This document shows, piece after piece, positions 1-8,203 of a stretch of DNA of 16,471 nt; positions within the stretch are counted from its first letter, which is position 1, and every line of letters starts with the position of its first letter. The stretch spans positions 1 to 16,471 of the forward strand of contig JBDTCS010000085.1 in NCBI GenBank assembly GCA_039923455.1, read 5' to 3'. The notes below the pieces were generated by a model, which was given only the letters and a program-made list of their open reading frames with translations, was not told the origin of the DNA and searched no databases. Source of the DNA: JBDTCS01 sp039923455. GTDB lineage: Bacteria > Bacteroidota > Ignavibacteria > Palsa-1295. The translations under genes and the position numbers were made by a program.

Positions 1-173
1 CTACGCATGGGCAAACCCCCACTTTCACTTCATTTCGAAGGATTATAGACCACTATTTGCGTCGGAATCATTAGCGCAAACTGAGCATTCCAATTTGTAG
101 ATAATCGGTACTTATTTTAATAAATTGGGAAGATTAGCACTCTGAGCACTTTCAAACTTAGCACTTTGCACTC
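1..173. other. left-edge intergenic region with GCACT repeats
   Basis: No gene is visible before the first ATG at 174; minus-strand frames from the left edge are broken by stops. Bases 90-130 are AT-rich and could hold a promoter, but no convincing -35/-10 pair stands out. Just upstream of the start, bases 135-172 contain four copies of the pentamer GCACT, three preceded by AG or TTAG. They are irregularly spaced and may be a binding site or only a slipped repeat. No Shine-Dalgarno sequence precedes the ATG. Confidence 0.4.
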
Positions 174-1685
174 ATGCCTTCTGAATTTAGTCTCCTTCGC
201 GGGCTTGCATCTCTGATCGACACACTGGGCAGAAAAGGCCTTCCATTCTTATCAACTCGTAACAAGAAGAAGGATGCTGTTCTATTTCAGCATTTGCTTA
301 ATGTATCTTTTGAGGATGAGCAGGAGGTCGCCAAAGCAACTCTTGGCAAGGGTTATGCAAAGAAATATTACGAGGTGCTCCGTTCGAATCTGAAGAGCGA
401 GTTATTGAGTACGCTGTTTCATCTTGATCTTTCGCGCGAAGCTTTCTCGGAGTATGCAAAGGCAATTTACGAAAGCAACAGATCGGTTTTTATTACACAA
501 ACACTTCAGATGCTCGGGCTGGAGGCCCTGTGTGTTCAACTTGCGATTAAGGGACTCGAAAAGGCTGAGAAATATGAGTTGACGGCAAACGCAATCCAAT
601 TTATCGACTTGTTGCGTTCAAATGTTAGTCGGTCCGGTTTACAGAAAGAGTCTGAAGCTTACACTGTTCGATTGGAAACCCTGCTTAGAGATTATAGCAA
701 CGAACTACGAATCAGAAAGCTTCTTGACGAACTGGCAGTCTACTATTCCACGCATGGTGCTCAATCGACCTCCGTCACAAAGCGCGCGCAAGTGATGATG
801 AACGAGATCGACGTGATTTTTTCTAAGACTCCACGGTTCGAGGTCGGCTTCGAATATTACCGTATTAAGATCATTGCGCTTGAAAGTGCGAGCGAGTATG
901 CGTCTGCGATGGAGATATGTAATGAGGCTTTACAGTTTCTCGATGCGCGGCCCGACTTTTATAGTCAATCGAGGTATGCCTCGTTCACCCTCTCGCTCAT
1001 CGAGTGTTCATTCCATGCCCGCGATTTAGATTCAGCGGAAAATGCAATCGCCCTGTGTGAGCCACTCTTTGCTACGACCAACTCAAACTGGTTTATATTA
1101 GCCTCGTACAAATTTCTGACCTTCATGCACCGATCAAGATTGAATGATGCGTCAGAAGTTCTAAACCAAGTGCAGCATCATGTGCGGTATCAAGCCCTTA
1201 CGACAGTAACACATCAGAAGTGGCAACTCTATGGGCTATACCTCCAGTATGCCTCTGCAATCGATAACAAAAAAGCGAAGGCACCAACATTATCCGAGTT
1301 GAAGAGCTTTAGATCCGGAGCGAAGGAATTTGCAAAAGATAAAAGTGGCTACAATTTCGCCATCAAACTACTTGAAATTCTGCTTCTATTTGAAGACCAC
1401 AATTTACGGGGACTTGATAATCAGATTGGATCGCTAAGGCAATACAAGCAACGCCATTTGAAAAATGAGAAGGATTCTCAAATTCTGGTTGGATATATCC
1501 TGGATTGTATTGAGTCTTTCTCCAAACCAAAACCTTCCGTTGCGTCACAGACCCGACGGGCCACCGAAACAAAGAGGAGACTTGTGGCTTTGAAGATCAT
1601 TTCCGGCATTCAGGTACTACCGTACGCCTGGGTCTGCGACAGAGTGTTTAAACTCAACCGAGACATGCGAATTGAAGAGGAGTGA
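174..1685 (+). CDS. uncharacterised all-helical (TPR-like) protein
   Basis: A 503-residue protein with no signal peptide, membrane segment or catalytic motif that I recognise. Predicted character is almost wholly alpha-helical, rich in Leu, Ala, Lys and Glu, with paired amphipathic helices such as LKSELLSTLFHL (about residues 73-84) and repeat-like units around 230-330. This suggests a TPR- or SEL1-like superhelical scaffold in the cytoplasm. The order resembles a loosely defined group of Bacteroidota hypothetical proteins: a short N-terminal helical segment, a Y-x-x-L-x-S-x-L-K-like stretch, then degenerate TPR units. That likeness is from memory, not a search. The last ~50 residues are basic. 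The gene stands alone: its 3' end converges on the secreted protein at 1704-3554 with only 18 bases between, and no intrinsic terminator is seen. A binding or scaffold role is inference. Confidence 0.8.
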   Translation: MPSEFSLLRGLASLIDTLGRKGLPFLSTRNKKKDAVLFQHLLNVSFEDEQEVAKATLGKGYAKKYYEVLRSNLKSELLSTLFHLDLSREAFSEYAKAIYESNRSVFITQTLQMLGLEALCVQLAIKGLEKAEKYELTANAIQFIDLLRSNVSRSGLQKESEAYTVRLETLLRDYSNELRIRKLLDELAVYYSTHGAQSTSVTKRAQVMMNEIDVIFSKTPRFEVGFEYYRIKIIALESASEYASAMEICNEALQFLDARPDFYSQSRYASFTLSLIECSFHARDLDSAENAIALCEPLFATTNSNWFILASYKFLTFMHRSRLNDASEVLNQVQHHVRYQALTTVTHQKWQLYGLYLQYASAIDNKKAKAPTLSELKSFRSGAKEFAKDKSGYNFAIKLLEILLLFEDHNLRGLDNQIGSLRQYKQRHLKNEKDSQILVGYILDCIESFSKPKPSVASQTRRATETKRRLVALKIISGIQVLPYAWVCDRVFKLNRDMRIEEE

Positions 1686-1703
1686 TCCCTAGAGAAATAA
1701 ATT

Positions 1704-3554
1704 TCAGCGCACGATCATGATCGGTTGGCTTACTATTTGGCCGGATTGCGTTAGTCGGACGATGTAGTTACCGGAAGCTAATGAAGCGATGTTAAGCGTA
1801 GATTCGGTTGGAGTGATCGAAGCTGTAGTGATCTCTTGTGTTAGCATTCGCACACCGCGGGTACCATAAATCGAGATGTTTGCCGGACTCGCACCGTCCA
1901 GTTGGTATTGCACTTGGAGAGTGTTGGGTTCAGTGATGCGGGTTGTAGCTGTAAGTGTTATGTGCGCGTTGACACGATGCAGTTCAACGCGATTCGAGTT
2001 TTCAATCGAGACGCTGACAAATACATCACCATCAGTGTTGCCTTTTCGTGTTTCAGTCCAGGCCGCAGCGAACTCGCCTTTGTACGCATCGCTGCCGGTG
2101 TAGTCGCCCAAGAACGAAGGCCCGCCGAAGCCCGCACAAACCAATACATTGAATCCTGCTGTCGGATCTTCAAGTGGACGCTCCGCAAAGCTTCCCGATT
2201 GTATGAGCTCGGCTCGATAGGGCCACGCGAGAAAATTATTTTTGTCCAGTTCGGAAGAATAATAGAACATGCTCATCCGATTCGTCCATGTATCATACGC
2301 AACCCACGGCAAAAAGCGATCGTAGTGCAACGCTTGTCCTATGCCTCCGAGCATCACAGGTGCGCTCCAGGTTGCTCCGCTATCGTTTGACAAAATTCGG
2401 TAGAGCACTGCGCTCGAATCACGATTCGGCCATAGGTACCAACTCCCATAGACAAAGTATATCTGATTCCGCGCAAGATCTACTTGGAATGTCGTGTAAG
2501 GAAAAACGCGGCTGCTCGTTGGGCCTTTGAGTTGCGAAGCCCAACTACTGCCTTGTCGGGGATACTCCAGATAGGGAGTAAGCGTTTGTGTTCGGAACGT
2601 GAGCCCACCATCGAGCGATGTTGCAAAATAATGTCGCGGTGACCAATCGGGAGCATAATACGAGCTGAAGCTCACATACACTTCGCCGAATGTACCGGTT
2701 CGAACGTGAGCAAAATGTGGCAATGAATCAAAGATGCTCGTTGGCTTCGACCACGACTGCCCATGATCATCGCTCCATGTTAGCTTGATCGTGATCGTGT
2801 CATTGTACAATGAAAAACCGGACCACGAAATGTAGACACGCCCGAAGTGCGGACTTTTCGGGCTGTTGTCAACAGTCATAGATGGCTTATCCGGCGAATC
2901 CTGCGTCGTCCAGATGTAGGCAGGAGTGCAATGAATCCAATCAAAACCGTTAATCGTCTTTGCAACCATGATCGCGTTTCCCGCGATGAAGGTGTAATAA
3001 ATATTACCATCCTCGGAGGGTGCAAGTACGGGATCTCCGACCGAATAATAGTTGTAAGCAGTGTTGGGCGGAAGTCGAACGGTTTGCCATGAAGTACCAG
3101 CATCCGTCGACACATACGCTGGCATCTGCAACTTACCCATGTGCTCGTCGTTTGCTCCGACGATGATCAAATTTGGATCTCTGCGGCTTATTGCAATACT
3201 CGTCTCTTCCTGTCCTCCATCGGCATTCGAAATATCGAGTCCTGTTCCTTGACCAAGCACTTCATCTTTACTTCCTGCGCTTCCGCGCTGTTCACTTGGG
3301 TGATGTTCACTTGCACGTGTAGCTCCAAGTTTATCCTCGACACGATACTGCACTCTTCGAGCGAATGCATCGCTCCGCATATACAGCCACTCGCCGTTCG
3401 GATATTTCGTGAGCTCTTCGTGTGTGAGTGAATCGATAGTGTGCTGTGAAGTCTGAGCTCGGGTCTCTTGCACATGTAGAATCATGCCGAAGCAAAATGC
3501 GACTGCGAAAAAAACAACGAACCTCTTCTGAGAGCGAAAGATCATCCGGAACAT
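1704..3554 (-). CDS. secreted Asp-box (BNR/sialidase-fold) protein with T9SS-like C-terminal sorting domain
   Basis: A 616-residue exported protein. Residues 1-34 form a signal peptide: basic start, hydrophobic core FVVFFAVAFCFGMIL, likely cleavage after TRAQ. A linker of about 60 residues follows. Residues 105-515 look like a beta-propeller with four Asp-boxes: STDAGTSW (149), SDDHGQSW (261), SLDGGLTF (313) and SNDSGATW (389). A GDYTGSD...AAWTETR segment near 483-503 is typical of exo-sialidase-like repeats in Bacteroidota. The last ~70 residues (SIYGTRGVRMLTQE... LASGNYIVRLTQSG) match the pattern of type A T9SS sorting domains, so the protein is probably exported across the outer membrane and attached or released. 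The Arg triad of true sialidases was not identified, so a glycosidase activity is not claimed. ATG at codon 4 is an alternative start. Confidence 0.85.
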   Translation of the reverse strand: MFRMIFRSQKRFVVFFAVAFCFGMILHVQETRAQTSQHTIDSLTHEELTKYPNGEWLYMRSDAFARRVQYRVEDKLGATRASEHHPSEQRGSAGSKDEVLGQGTGLDISNADGGQEETSIAISRRDPNLIIVGANDEHMGKLQMPAYVSTDAGTSWQTVRLPPNTAYNYYSVGDPVLAPSEDGNIYYTFIAGNAIMVAKTINGFDWIHCTPAYIWTTQDSPDKPSMTVDNSPKSPHFGRVYISWSGFSLYNDTITIKLTWSDDHGQSWSKPTSIFDSLPHFAHVRTGTFGEVYVSFSSYYAPDWSPRHYFATSLDGGLTFRTQTLTPYLEYPRQGSSWASQLKGPTSSRVFPYTTFQVDLARNQIYFVYGSWYLWPNRDSSAVLYRILSNDSGATWSAPVMLGGIGQALHYDRFLPWVAYDTWTNRMSMFYYSSELDKNNFLAWPYRAELIQSGSFAERPLEDPTAGFNVLVCAGFGGPSFLGDYTGSDAYKGEFAAAWTETRKGNTDGDVFVSVSIENSNRVELHRVNAHITLTATTRITEPNTLQVQYQLDGASPANISIYGTRGVRMLTQEITTASITPTESTLNIASLASGNYIVRLTQSGQIVSQPIMIVR

Positions 3555-3822
3555 GCGTATAGGTTTCGCAGGACGGCGCGAAAGTGTGATCAGTAATATT
3601 CAACACAATTTGCTCTGCGAAGTTACAGCATTGGACGAAGCTCGAACCGATGCCGCGAAAATGGCCAAAAACGCCGAAAATTGGTTATTAAACTGTTTCC
3701 TCAGTATTAAGTTTTGAATAAGAGTGCTCGCGAGTGACCAATACGGACCAAACCGGAGCACTTCAATTCGATACCACTTGTTTTCTAAGTGTTCCGGTGG
3801 TACATACACACGCTCTTAGAAA
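3555..3822. promoter_or_regulatory. divergent intergenic region with candidate promoter
   Basis: These 268 bases separate the secreted Asp-box protein (leftward) from the response regulator (rightward), so they should carry promoters for both. For the regulator, TTGGTT at 3681-3686 and TATTAA at 3705-3710 are 18 bases apart, a fair sigma-70-like pair giving a leader of about 115 bases. The leftward promoter is not clear. No Pho box (paired CTGTCA-type repeats) was recognised. The minus-strand open frame at 3600-3809 has no protein-like features and is taken as chance. Confidence 0.3.
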
Positions 3823-4554
3823 ATGCTCGCTACGATGACAAAAACGGTTCTGGTGGTCGATGATGAAAAAGACATACGCGACCTAATCGCCTATAATCTT
3901 TCCAAAGAAGGATTCGCCGTGCTCACTGCTGCCGATGGCAACGAGGCGCTGCTCAAAATGGAAGAGCACAAAGTCGCGGTTGTGATACTTGATATCATGA
4001 TGCCTGGGATGGATGGCTTCGAAGTGTGCAGAAGAATTCGCGCCAAGGAAGCGAAGTCGGTCGGGCCGATTCGTCAGTCGATGCCGGTAATTTTTCTGAC
4101 TGCGCGTTCCGGCGAAGCGGATCAGATCATTGGTCTTGAACTCGGTGCTGATGATTATATTCAAAAACCGGTTTCGCCAAGAGTGCTCGTCGCGAGAGTG
4201 AAGTCGATTTTGCGTCGAACTGAGAGGCCGGAGCTTTACTCGATGAGTGATGATGCCGGAAAAGAACAGATCTCGGTCGGAGATATTCTCATTGATCGTG
4301 CTTCATACAAAGTCCACATCGATGGTAGCGAAGTATTTTTCCCGCGCAAGGAATTTGAACTGCTCTATTTTCTTGCAACGCATCCGGGCCGTGTGTATTC
4401 TCGCGAGGCATTGCTCAATCGGGTTTGGGGTGAAGGCGCATACGTAGTTGAGCGCACTGTTGATGTACACATTTTTAAAGTTCGCGAAAAACTCGGCGCA
4501 CGAGGCGAGAAGATCGAAACTGTTAAAGGGGTCGGATACAGGTTCATCTCCTAA
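3823..4554 (+). CDS. OmpR/PhoB-family response regulator
   Basis: DNA-binding half of a two-component system. The N-terminal receiver domain (about residues 6-130) shows VLVVDDE with the acidic pair D13/D14, phospho-acceptor D57 in VVILDIMMPGMDGFE, T93 in IFLTA and K115 in DDYIQKP. The C-terminal winged helix (about 148-243) has FPRKEFELLYFLATHPGRV, the recognition segment SREALLNRVWG, and the wing ending KGVGYRF. The arrangement matches PhoB/PhoP/OmpR regulators. The ATG at 3835 (MTKTVLVVDDE) is the more likely start, because it puts the first strand at the usual distance; the upstream ATG at 3823 adds only MLAT. The cognate kinase lies 122 bases downstream on the same strand. PhoB is the closest named relative by overall look, but no phosphate genes or Pho box are nearby, so no symbol is given. 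Confidence 0.93.
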   Translation: MLATMTKTVLVVDDEKDIRDLIAYNLSKEGFAVLTAADGNEALLKMEEHKVAVVILDIMMPGMDGFEVCRRIRAKEAKSVGPIRQSMPVIFLTARSGEADQIIGLELGADDYIQKPVSPRVLVARVKSILRRTERPELYSMSDDAGKEQISVGDILIDRASYKVHIDGSEVFFPRKEFELLYFLATHPGRVYSREALLNRVWGEGAYVVERTVDVHIFKVREKLGARGEKIETVKGVGYRFIS

Positions 4555-4676
4555 AGCCGGTATTTGTAGGGACGCTCAACAGCTGGCCCGAAGTGACAAA
4601 GGAAGGAATTCGGTAATACCGCTGTTGCCTAATAACAATACTCATCACGAGAACCTGAACACATTACCGCGATAGC
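4555..4676. promoter_or_regulatory. regulator-kinase spacer with CGGTA dyad
   Basis: The 122 bases between regulator and kinase are unusually long for such a pair, whose genes often overlap. Bases 4611-4621 form a perfect 11-base palindrome, CGGTAATACCG, with a single central A. A further CGGTATT lies at 4558-4564 and can pair with AATACCG at 4615-4621. This could be an operator for autoregulation or an RNA hairpin. No T-tract follows, so it is not an intrinsic terminator. Confidence 0.3.
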
Positions 4677-5738
4677 GTGGGCTCACTCAAAAGTCAGGCG
4701 TTTATCTTTCCACCTGTTTTGGTGGGTATGTCGCTCGTCGTGATAAATCTTGTGGCCGACCGATATATTCCCATCGGTACCTCCACCCTCATAATTACTT
4801 CCGTACTTCTGTTCGCAGTTTCCCTCTTATTCAGCTACTGGAATGCAAAGCGACTCGTACGTCCGCTGATAGAACTGGTACCACAAACGGATGCGATTGC
4901 GCAAGGCAAGCTTGTAGTATCGAATCACGGTGATAGGAGTGTGCCGCAAGAAGTTGAATATCTCGTGCGAGCAATTGATCAGATTGCTGAGAAGCAAGCA
5001 CGCGATTTCGCCGCGATGCAAAAACTTGAGCGCATCCGCTCGGAATTCTTGGGAAACGTATCGCATGAATTGCGCACGCCAATCTTCGCAGTGCAGGGTT
5101 TTATAGAGACGCTACTCGATGGTGCAGTGGACGATCCGAAAGTGAATCGCGATTTTTTAGAGCGTGCAGGTTCGCAGGCCGCAAGGCTCAACTCCTTGCT
5201 TAATGATCTTATCGATATCAGCCGCATCGAAAGTGGTGAGATGCGCATGAGCTTTCGACTTTTCGATATTCAGCTTTTTTTACGCGAGGTAGTTCGTGAT
5301 ATGCAGTCGATTGCCGAACGCAAGCACATCGAGCTGTATTTTACGGGCAACATTCGGCAGCATCACGAGATCATGGTCTTCGGCGACAAAGATCGACTCA
5401 AGCAAGTGATGATCAACCTGATCGACAACGCAATAAAATATTCGAACGAAGCCGGTAGTGTTAAAGTGGAACTTGTGAGTGGCACTCCCACCGATCAAGA
5501 AGTGACCGTGCTCGTGCATGATACCGGTATCGGAATTGCGCAAGAGCATCTTTCGAGACTCTTCGAAAGATTTTATCGTGTTGATAAGGATCGTGCACGC
5601 TCATCGCCAGGTGGCACCGGCTTAGGTCTCGCGATCGTGAAGCACATCGTGGAAGCACATCACGGTATGATCAAAGTCGAATCGACTCCCTCGGTCGGCA
5701 GCACGTTTAGCTTTACGCTGCACCGCGAGCCCTTCTGA
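4677..5738 (+). CDS. PhoR-like membrane sensor histidine kinase
   Basis: A 353-residue kinase, presumed partner of the regulator at 3823. Two membrane helices (about 8-26 and 34-53) are separated by only a few residues, so there is almost no periplasmic sensor. A HAMP-like linker spans about 55-105. The HisKA motif FLGNVSHELRTP carries phospho-accepting H130. The ATPase domain has the N box (MINLIDNAIKYS, N247 and N251), G1 box (HDTGIGIA, D282), F box (LFERFYRVDKDRAR) and G2 box (GGTGLGLAIVKHI, 312-323), all intact. The start is a GTG at 4677: the preceding in-frame stop is at 4656-4658 and no earlier start exists. No PAS domain is visible between HAMP and HisKA, unlike typical PhoR. The near absence of an external domain suggests sensing within the membrane or through a partner protein; that is inference. 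Confidence 0.93.
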   Translation: MGSLKSQAFIFPPVLVGMSLVVINLVADRYIPIGTSTLIITSVLLFAVSLLFSYWNAKRLVRPLIELVPQTDAIAQGKLVVSNHGDRSVPQEVEYLVRAIDQIAEKQARDFAAMQKLERIRSEFLGNVSHELRTPIFAVQGFIETLLDGAVDDPKVNRDFLERAGSQAARLNSLLNDLIDISRIESGEMRMSFRLFDIQLFLREVVRDMQSIAERKHIELYFTGNIRQHHEIMVFGDKDRLKQVMINLIDNAIKYSNEAGSVKVELVSGTPTDQEVTVLVHDTGIGIAQEHLSRLFERFYRVDKDRARSSPGGTGLGLAIVKHIVEAHHGMIKVESTPSVGSTFSFTLHREPF

Positions 5739-5747
5739 TCTATGCTG

Positions 5748-8024
5748 TTATTTCGTTAAGACTATCTTGATGACCTCACTCACTCCAGCTGAATTCATGA
5801 TCACGTAGTAGAGTCCCGCAGGTTGTTCGGAAAGATCTATCTCTGAAGTTGGATGCAACGGATCATACGAGAAAATATTCTTGCCGAGTACGTTATATAT
5901 TTTCAGGTCGCTGATCGTTTGTGATTTGCTATCGATCCATAGCTTACCGGTAGTTGGATTGGGATAAATATGTACGCCAAATTGTGATGGGATGCTTGAG
6001 ACTCCAACCGTACTTACCGTATAACACGTCGAGGTGTCGGAGCAACCGTTCACGGTTACAGCGACGGAATAAAGTCCATCCGTCGAAGCAATATAGATCT
6101 GATTTGTTGCGCCCTTGATTGGCGAGAAATGATTACCACAATCGAGCCACTGATAGGTAGCGCCCACAGTTTGCGCCGTAAGCACTATCCCCTGCTGCGT
6201 CACAACAGCCATTGGCAGCGTTTGCACCGTAACCTTCGTCTCGGCTGATGCTGCAGAACATCCATTCGCGTCCGTCACGACAACCCAATAGATTCCCTCT
6301 TCGCTAACGGAAATGCTGCGCGTCTTTGCAGAGTTGCTCCACAAATAGTTGCTCGCGGAGTCCGATGTGAGCATGACTCCTTCGCCTTGACAAATATTCG
6401 TCGAACCGCTCGGGGTGATCTTCGCGATTGGCAGCGGATTCACGACCACATTTGTCTCCGCACTTGTCGCCGTGCATCCGGCAGCATTCGTCACGGTGAC
6501 AGAATATTTGCCCGCCTCAAACACATTGATAGATTGCGAAGCCGCTCCGGTATTCCAGAGGTAGGTCGATGCCGCGCTCACAGTTAGCGTCACAGAATCT
6601 CCATCGCATATCGTTGTCGATTTGTTCGGGATGATCGTCGCAGCGGGAGCGGGACTGGTCGTCACGACAGTGATCGGAGATGTTGCCGAACAACCTGCGG
6701 GAAATTTTACTGTGACCGAATAATTGCCAGCTTTCGAAACCGTTATCGCACGTGTCGTTGCGCCGGTGCTCCACAAATAAGAACTCGCAGCGTTTGCGAT
6801 AAGCGTCACCGAGTCCCCGTTGCAGATCGTGGTTGAGGTTGGAGCCGTAATCGATGCACCAATGACGTCGAAATGCTTCGAACAGATCGTGCCGTTATAA
6901 GTCGCTTCGAAAGTGTAGCTGCCCGGGATGGTTGGCATCGTTTTGTGCCAATACCACCAAGTCGAAACATAGTCTCCGGTACTATTGTGTACCCAATTTG
7001 AAAACGTTGTTCCGTCGGGGTTCAGTATCTTACATGCAGCGCTAAGTCCGTTCGTCTCGTTGCGCAAATAGATTGCTAAGACAGCACTCACACCTGGTTG
7101 ATAGCAACTATCTTCGTACGGTGTTTCGGTAGCGGGACATGCTGGCAAGAGTGGCACTGCGGAGTGCACGCCAGCTTTCATGAGTGCAGGCTCGCGATAG
7201 GATCGCTGCGATACCCACCACGATCTTGCGCTTAAGCGATTGCAGGTGCCTTGCCACGGATCGGTCCTTGTTGCGAAGGTCGTGCCGTTCCACACTTCGA
7301 AATGTAAATGCGGACCCGTCGAACTACCAGAGCTTCCAACGTTTCCAAGAAACTCACCGAGCGCAACAGTTGCTCCGATGGCTTTGCTCGTCAGCGAATT
7401 CTTCTTCATGTGAAGATAGACGGAGCAAGAACCATCGGCGTGTTGAATCACGATATAGTTAGGCGATAAATTATTTGCTGCGCAGTTCTTGTCGTAATTT
7501 CCATCGGCCTTCGCGACGATCGTACCAGCAGCTGCAGCAATGATCTCGACTTGATTAAGATCCATCTTGTAAAACAAGAACGGCGTGATCCCTATGTCGG
7601 TGCCTGCATGACCATCATAAGTCGCGCTGCCGCAATTGTAATCTTTGATTCCACCACTTGTCGTATCCTCATCAACATAATTAAAGATTGCATAGTAGCT
7701 GCAATCGTTCAATCCATTCGCGGTGCGCAATGGCCAAATAAAAGTGGTGGTTGTCGTTGCACTGTTTGGTGATGTGCACTGCTGCGAATTTCCATGGATG
7801 CGTTTCAAATTCGTTGCGATCTCTTGCTCGATGCTACGATATTGTTCGGGTGTAACGCATGGATTGAGGGCATCGGCTTTGCCGCTCGGATAAATGCCGC
7901 CGGAATCAGTCTTCGGTTCGATGCTTGAAATACATTGTGCGCGCGAAATGCCTGAAGCCCGTAGCAACACAGCAAACAGGATAGCAAAGAGTAGATTGTT
8001 CTTCATGAGTGTACCGCAAAACAT
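5748..8024 (-). CDS. secreted M23 metallopeptidase with Ig-like repeats and T9SS sorting domain
   Basis: A 758-residue exported protein, probably cutting peptidoglycan cross-links or other peptides outside the cell. A signal peptide begins at MKNNLLFAILFAVLL; that ATG (codon 7, base 8006) is the likelier start, and cleavage would follow ISRAQ. The M23/LytM zinc domain spans about 135-255 with ligands H139 and D143 (GHAGTD), the middle histidine H205 (VYLHM), and HxH H239/H241 (GPHLHFEVW), all present. Residues ~295-390 form an Ig-like module. Three repeats follow (~397-455, 468-528, 539-600), each with ICxGxxVxL, a YLWsxxA motif and GxYxVxV. A further Ig-like unit (~605-670) precedes the type A sorting domain (about 678-758: VHIYPNPTTGKLWID, LKIYNVLGK, LSEQPAGLYYV). 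Many cysteines suggest disulphides in the mature protein. It converges on the kinase gene with nine bases between. Confidence 0.93.
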   Translation of the reverse strand: MFCGTLMKNNLLFAILFAVLLRASGISRAQCISSIEPKTDSGGIYPSGKADALNPCVTPEQYRSIEQEIATNLKRIHGNSQQCTSPNSATTTTTFIWPLRTANGLNDCSYYAIFNYVDEDTTSGGIKDYNCGSATYDGHAGTDIGITPFLFYKMDLNQVEIIAAAAGTIVAKADGNYDKNCAANNLSPNYIVIQHADGSCSVYLHMKKNSLTSKAIGATVALGEFLGNVGSSGSSTGPHLHFEVWNGTTFATRTDPWQGTCNRLSARSWWVSQRSYREPALMKAGVHSAVPLLPACPATETPYEDSCYQPGVSAVLAIYLRNETNGLSAACKILNPDGTTFSNWVHNSTGDYVSTWWYWHKTMPTIPGSYTFEATYNGTICSKHFDVIGASITAPTSTTICNGDSVTLIANAASSYLWSTGATTRAITVSKAGNYSVTVKFPAGCSATSPITVVTTSPAPAATIIPNKSTTICDGDSVTLTVSAASTYLWNTGAASQSINVFEAGKYSVTVTNAAGCTATSAETNVVVNPLPIAKITPSGSTNICQGEGVMLTSDSASNYLWSNSAKTRSISVSEEGIYWVVVTDANGCSAASAETKVTVQTLPMAVVTQQGIVLTAQTVGATYQWLDCGNHFSPIKGATNQIYIASTDGLYSVAVTVNGCSDTSTCYTVSTVGVSSIPSQFGVHIYPNPTTGKLWIDSKSQTISDLKIYNVLGKNIFSYDPLHPTSEIDLSEQPAGLYYVIMNSAGVSEVIKIVLTK

Positions 8025-8102
8025 TAAGACGAACGGGAGAGATGTAGGCGACCTCTGTTAATTCGACGCATTCGGGCTAATGTGGGTAAGCCTTCGGGAG
8101 CG

Positions 8103-8131
8103 AATATAACACATGCTAACGCGGATTCCAA
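8103..8131 (-). promoter_or_regulatory. candidate promoter for the M23 peptidase gene
   Basis: Read on the minus strand, TTGGAA (8131-8126) and TATATT (8108-8103) are spaced by exactly 17 bases. This is a good sigma-70-like promoter, giving a leader of roughly 70-90 bases to the peptidase start. Bacteroidota often use a different consensus (TTTG / TAnnTTTG), which is not matched here, so the call rests on hexamer fit and spacing only. Confidence 0.4.
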
Positions 8132-8203
8132 GCACCTTCTTATTCGAACTACCAAGTTCGGCTACTGGTTGTTGGTGCTGAAATACCTTCTCACATATTA
8201 GAC

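Noticed and set aside
1..60. possible end of a minus-strand gene at the left edge
   Set aside because: All readings are interrupted by stops within 60 bases.
1712..1723. CGATCATGATCG palindrome
   Set aside because: It lies within the 3' coding end of the Asp-box gene with no T-tract, and a 12-base palindrome of this kind is not rare in 16 kb.
1902..2390. 162-residue plus-strand open frame
   Set aside because: It lies wholly inside the minus-strand Asp-box protein, which has a signal peptide, repeats and sorting domain; the shadow frame has none.
3600..3809. 69-residue minus-strand frame in the divergent promoter region
   Set aside because: No protein-like pattern, and it occupies the space needed for promoters of both flanking genes.
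6360..6900. Ig repeats of the M23 protein considered as a DGR variable region or CRISPR-like array
   Set aside because: The repeats are diverged protein modules of about 70 residues; there is no template repeat, reverse transcriptase, or short identical repeat with spacers.
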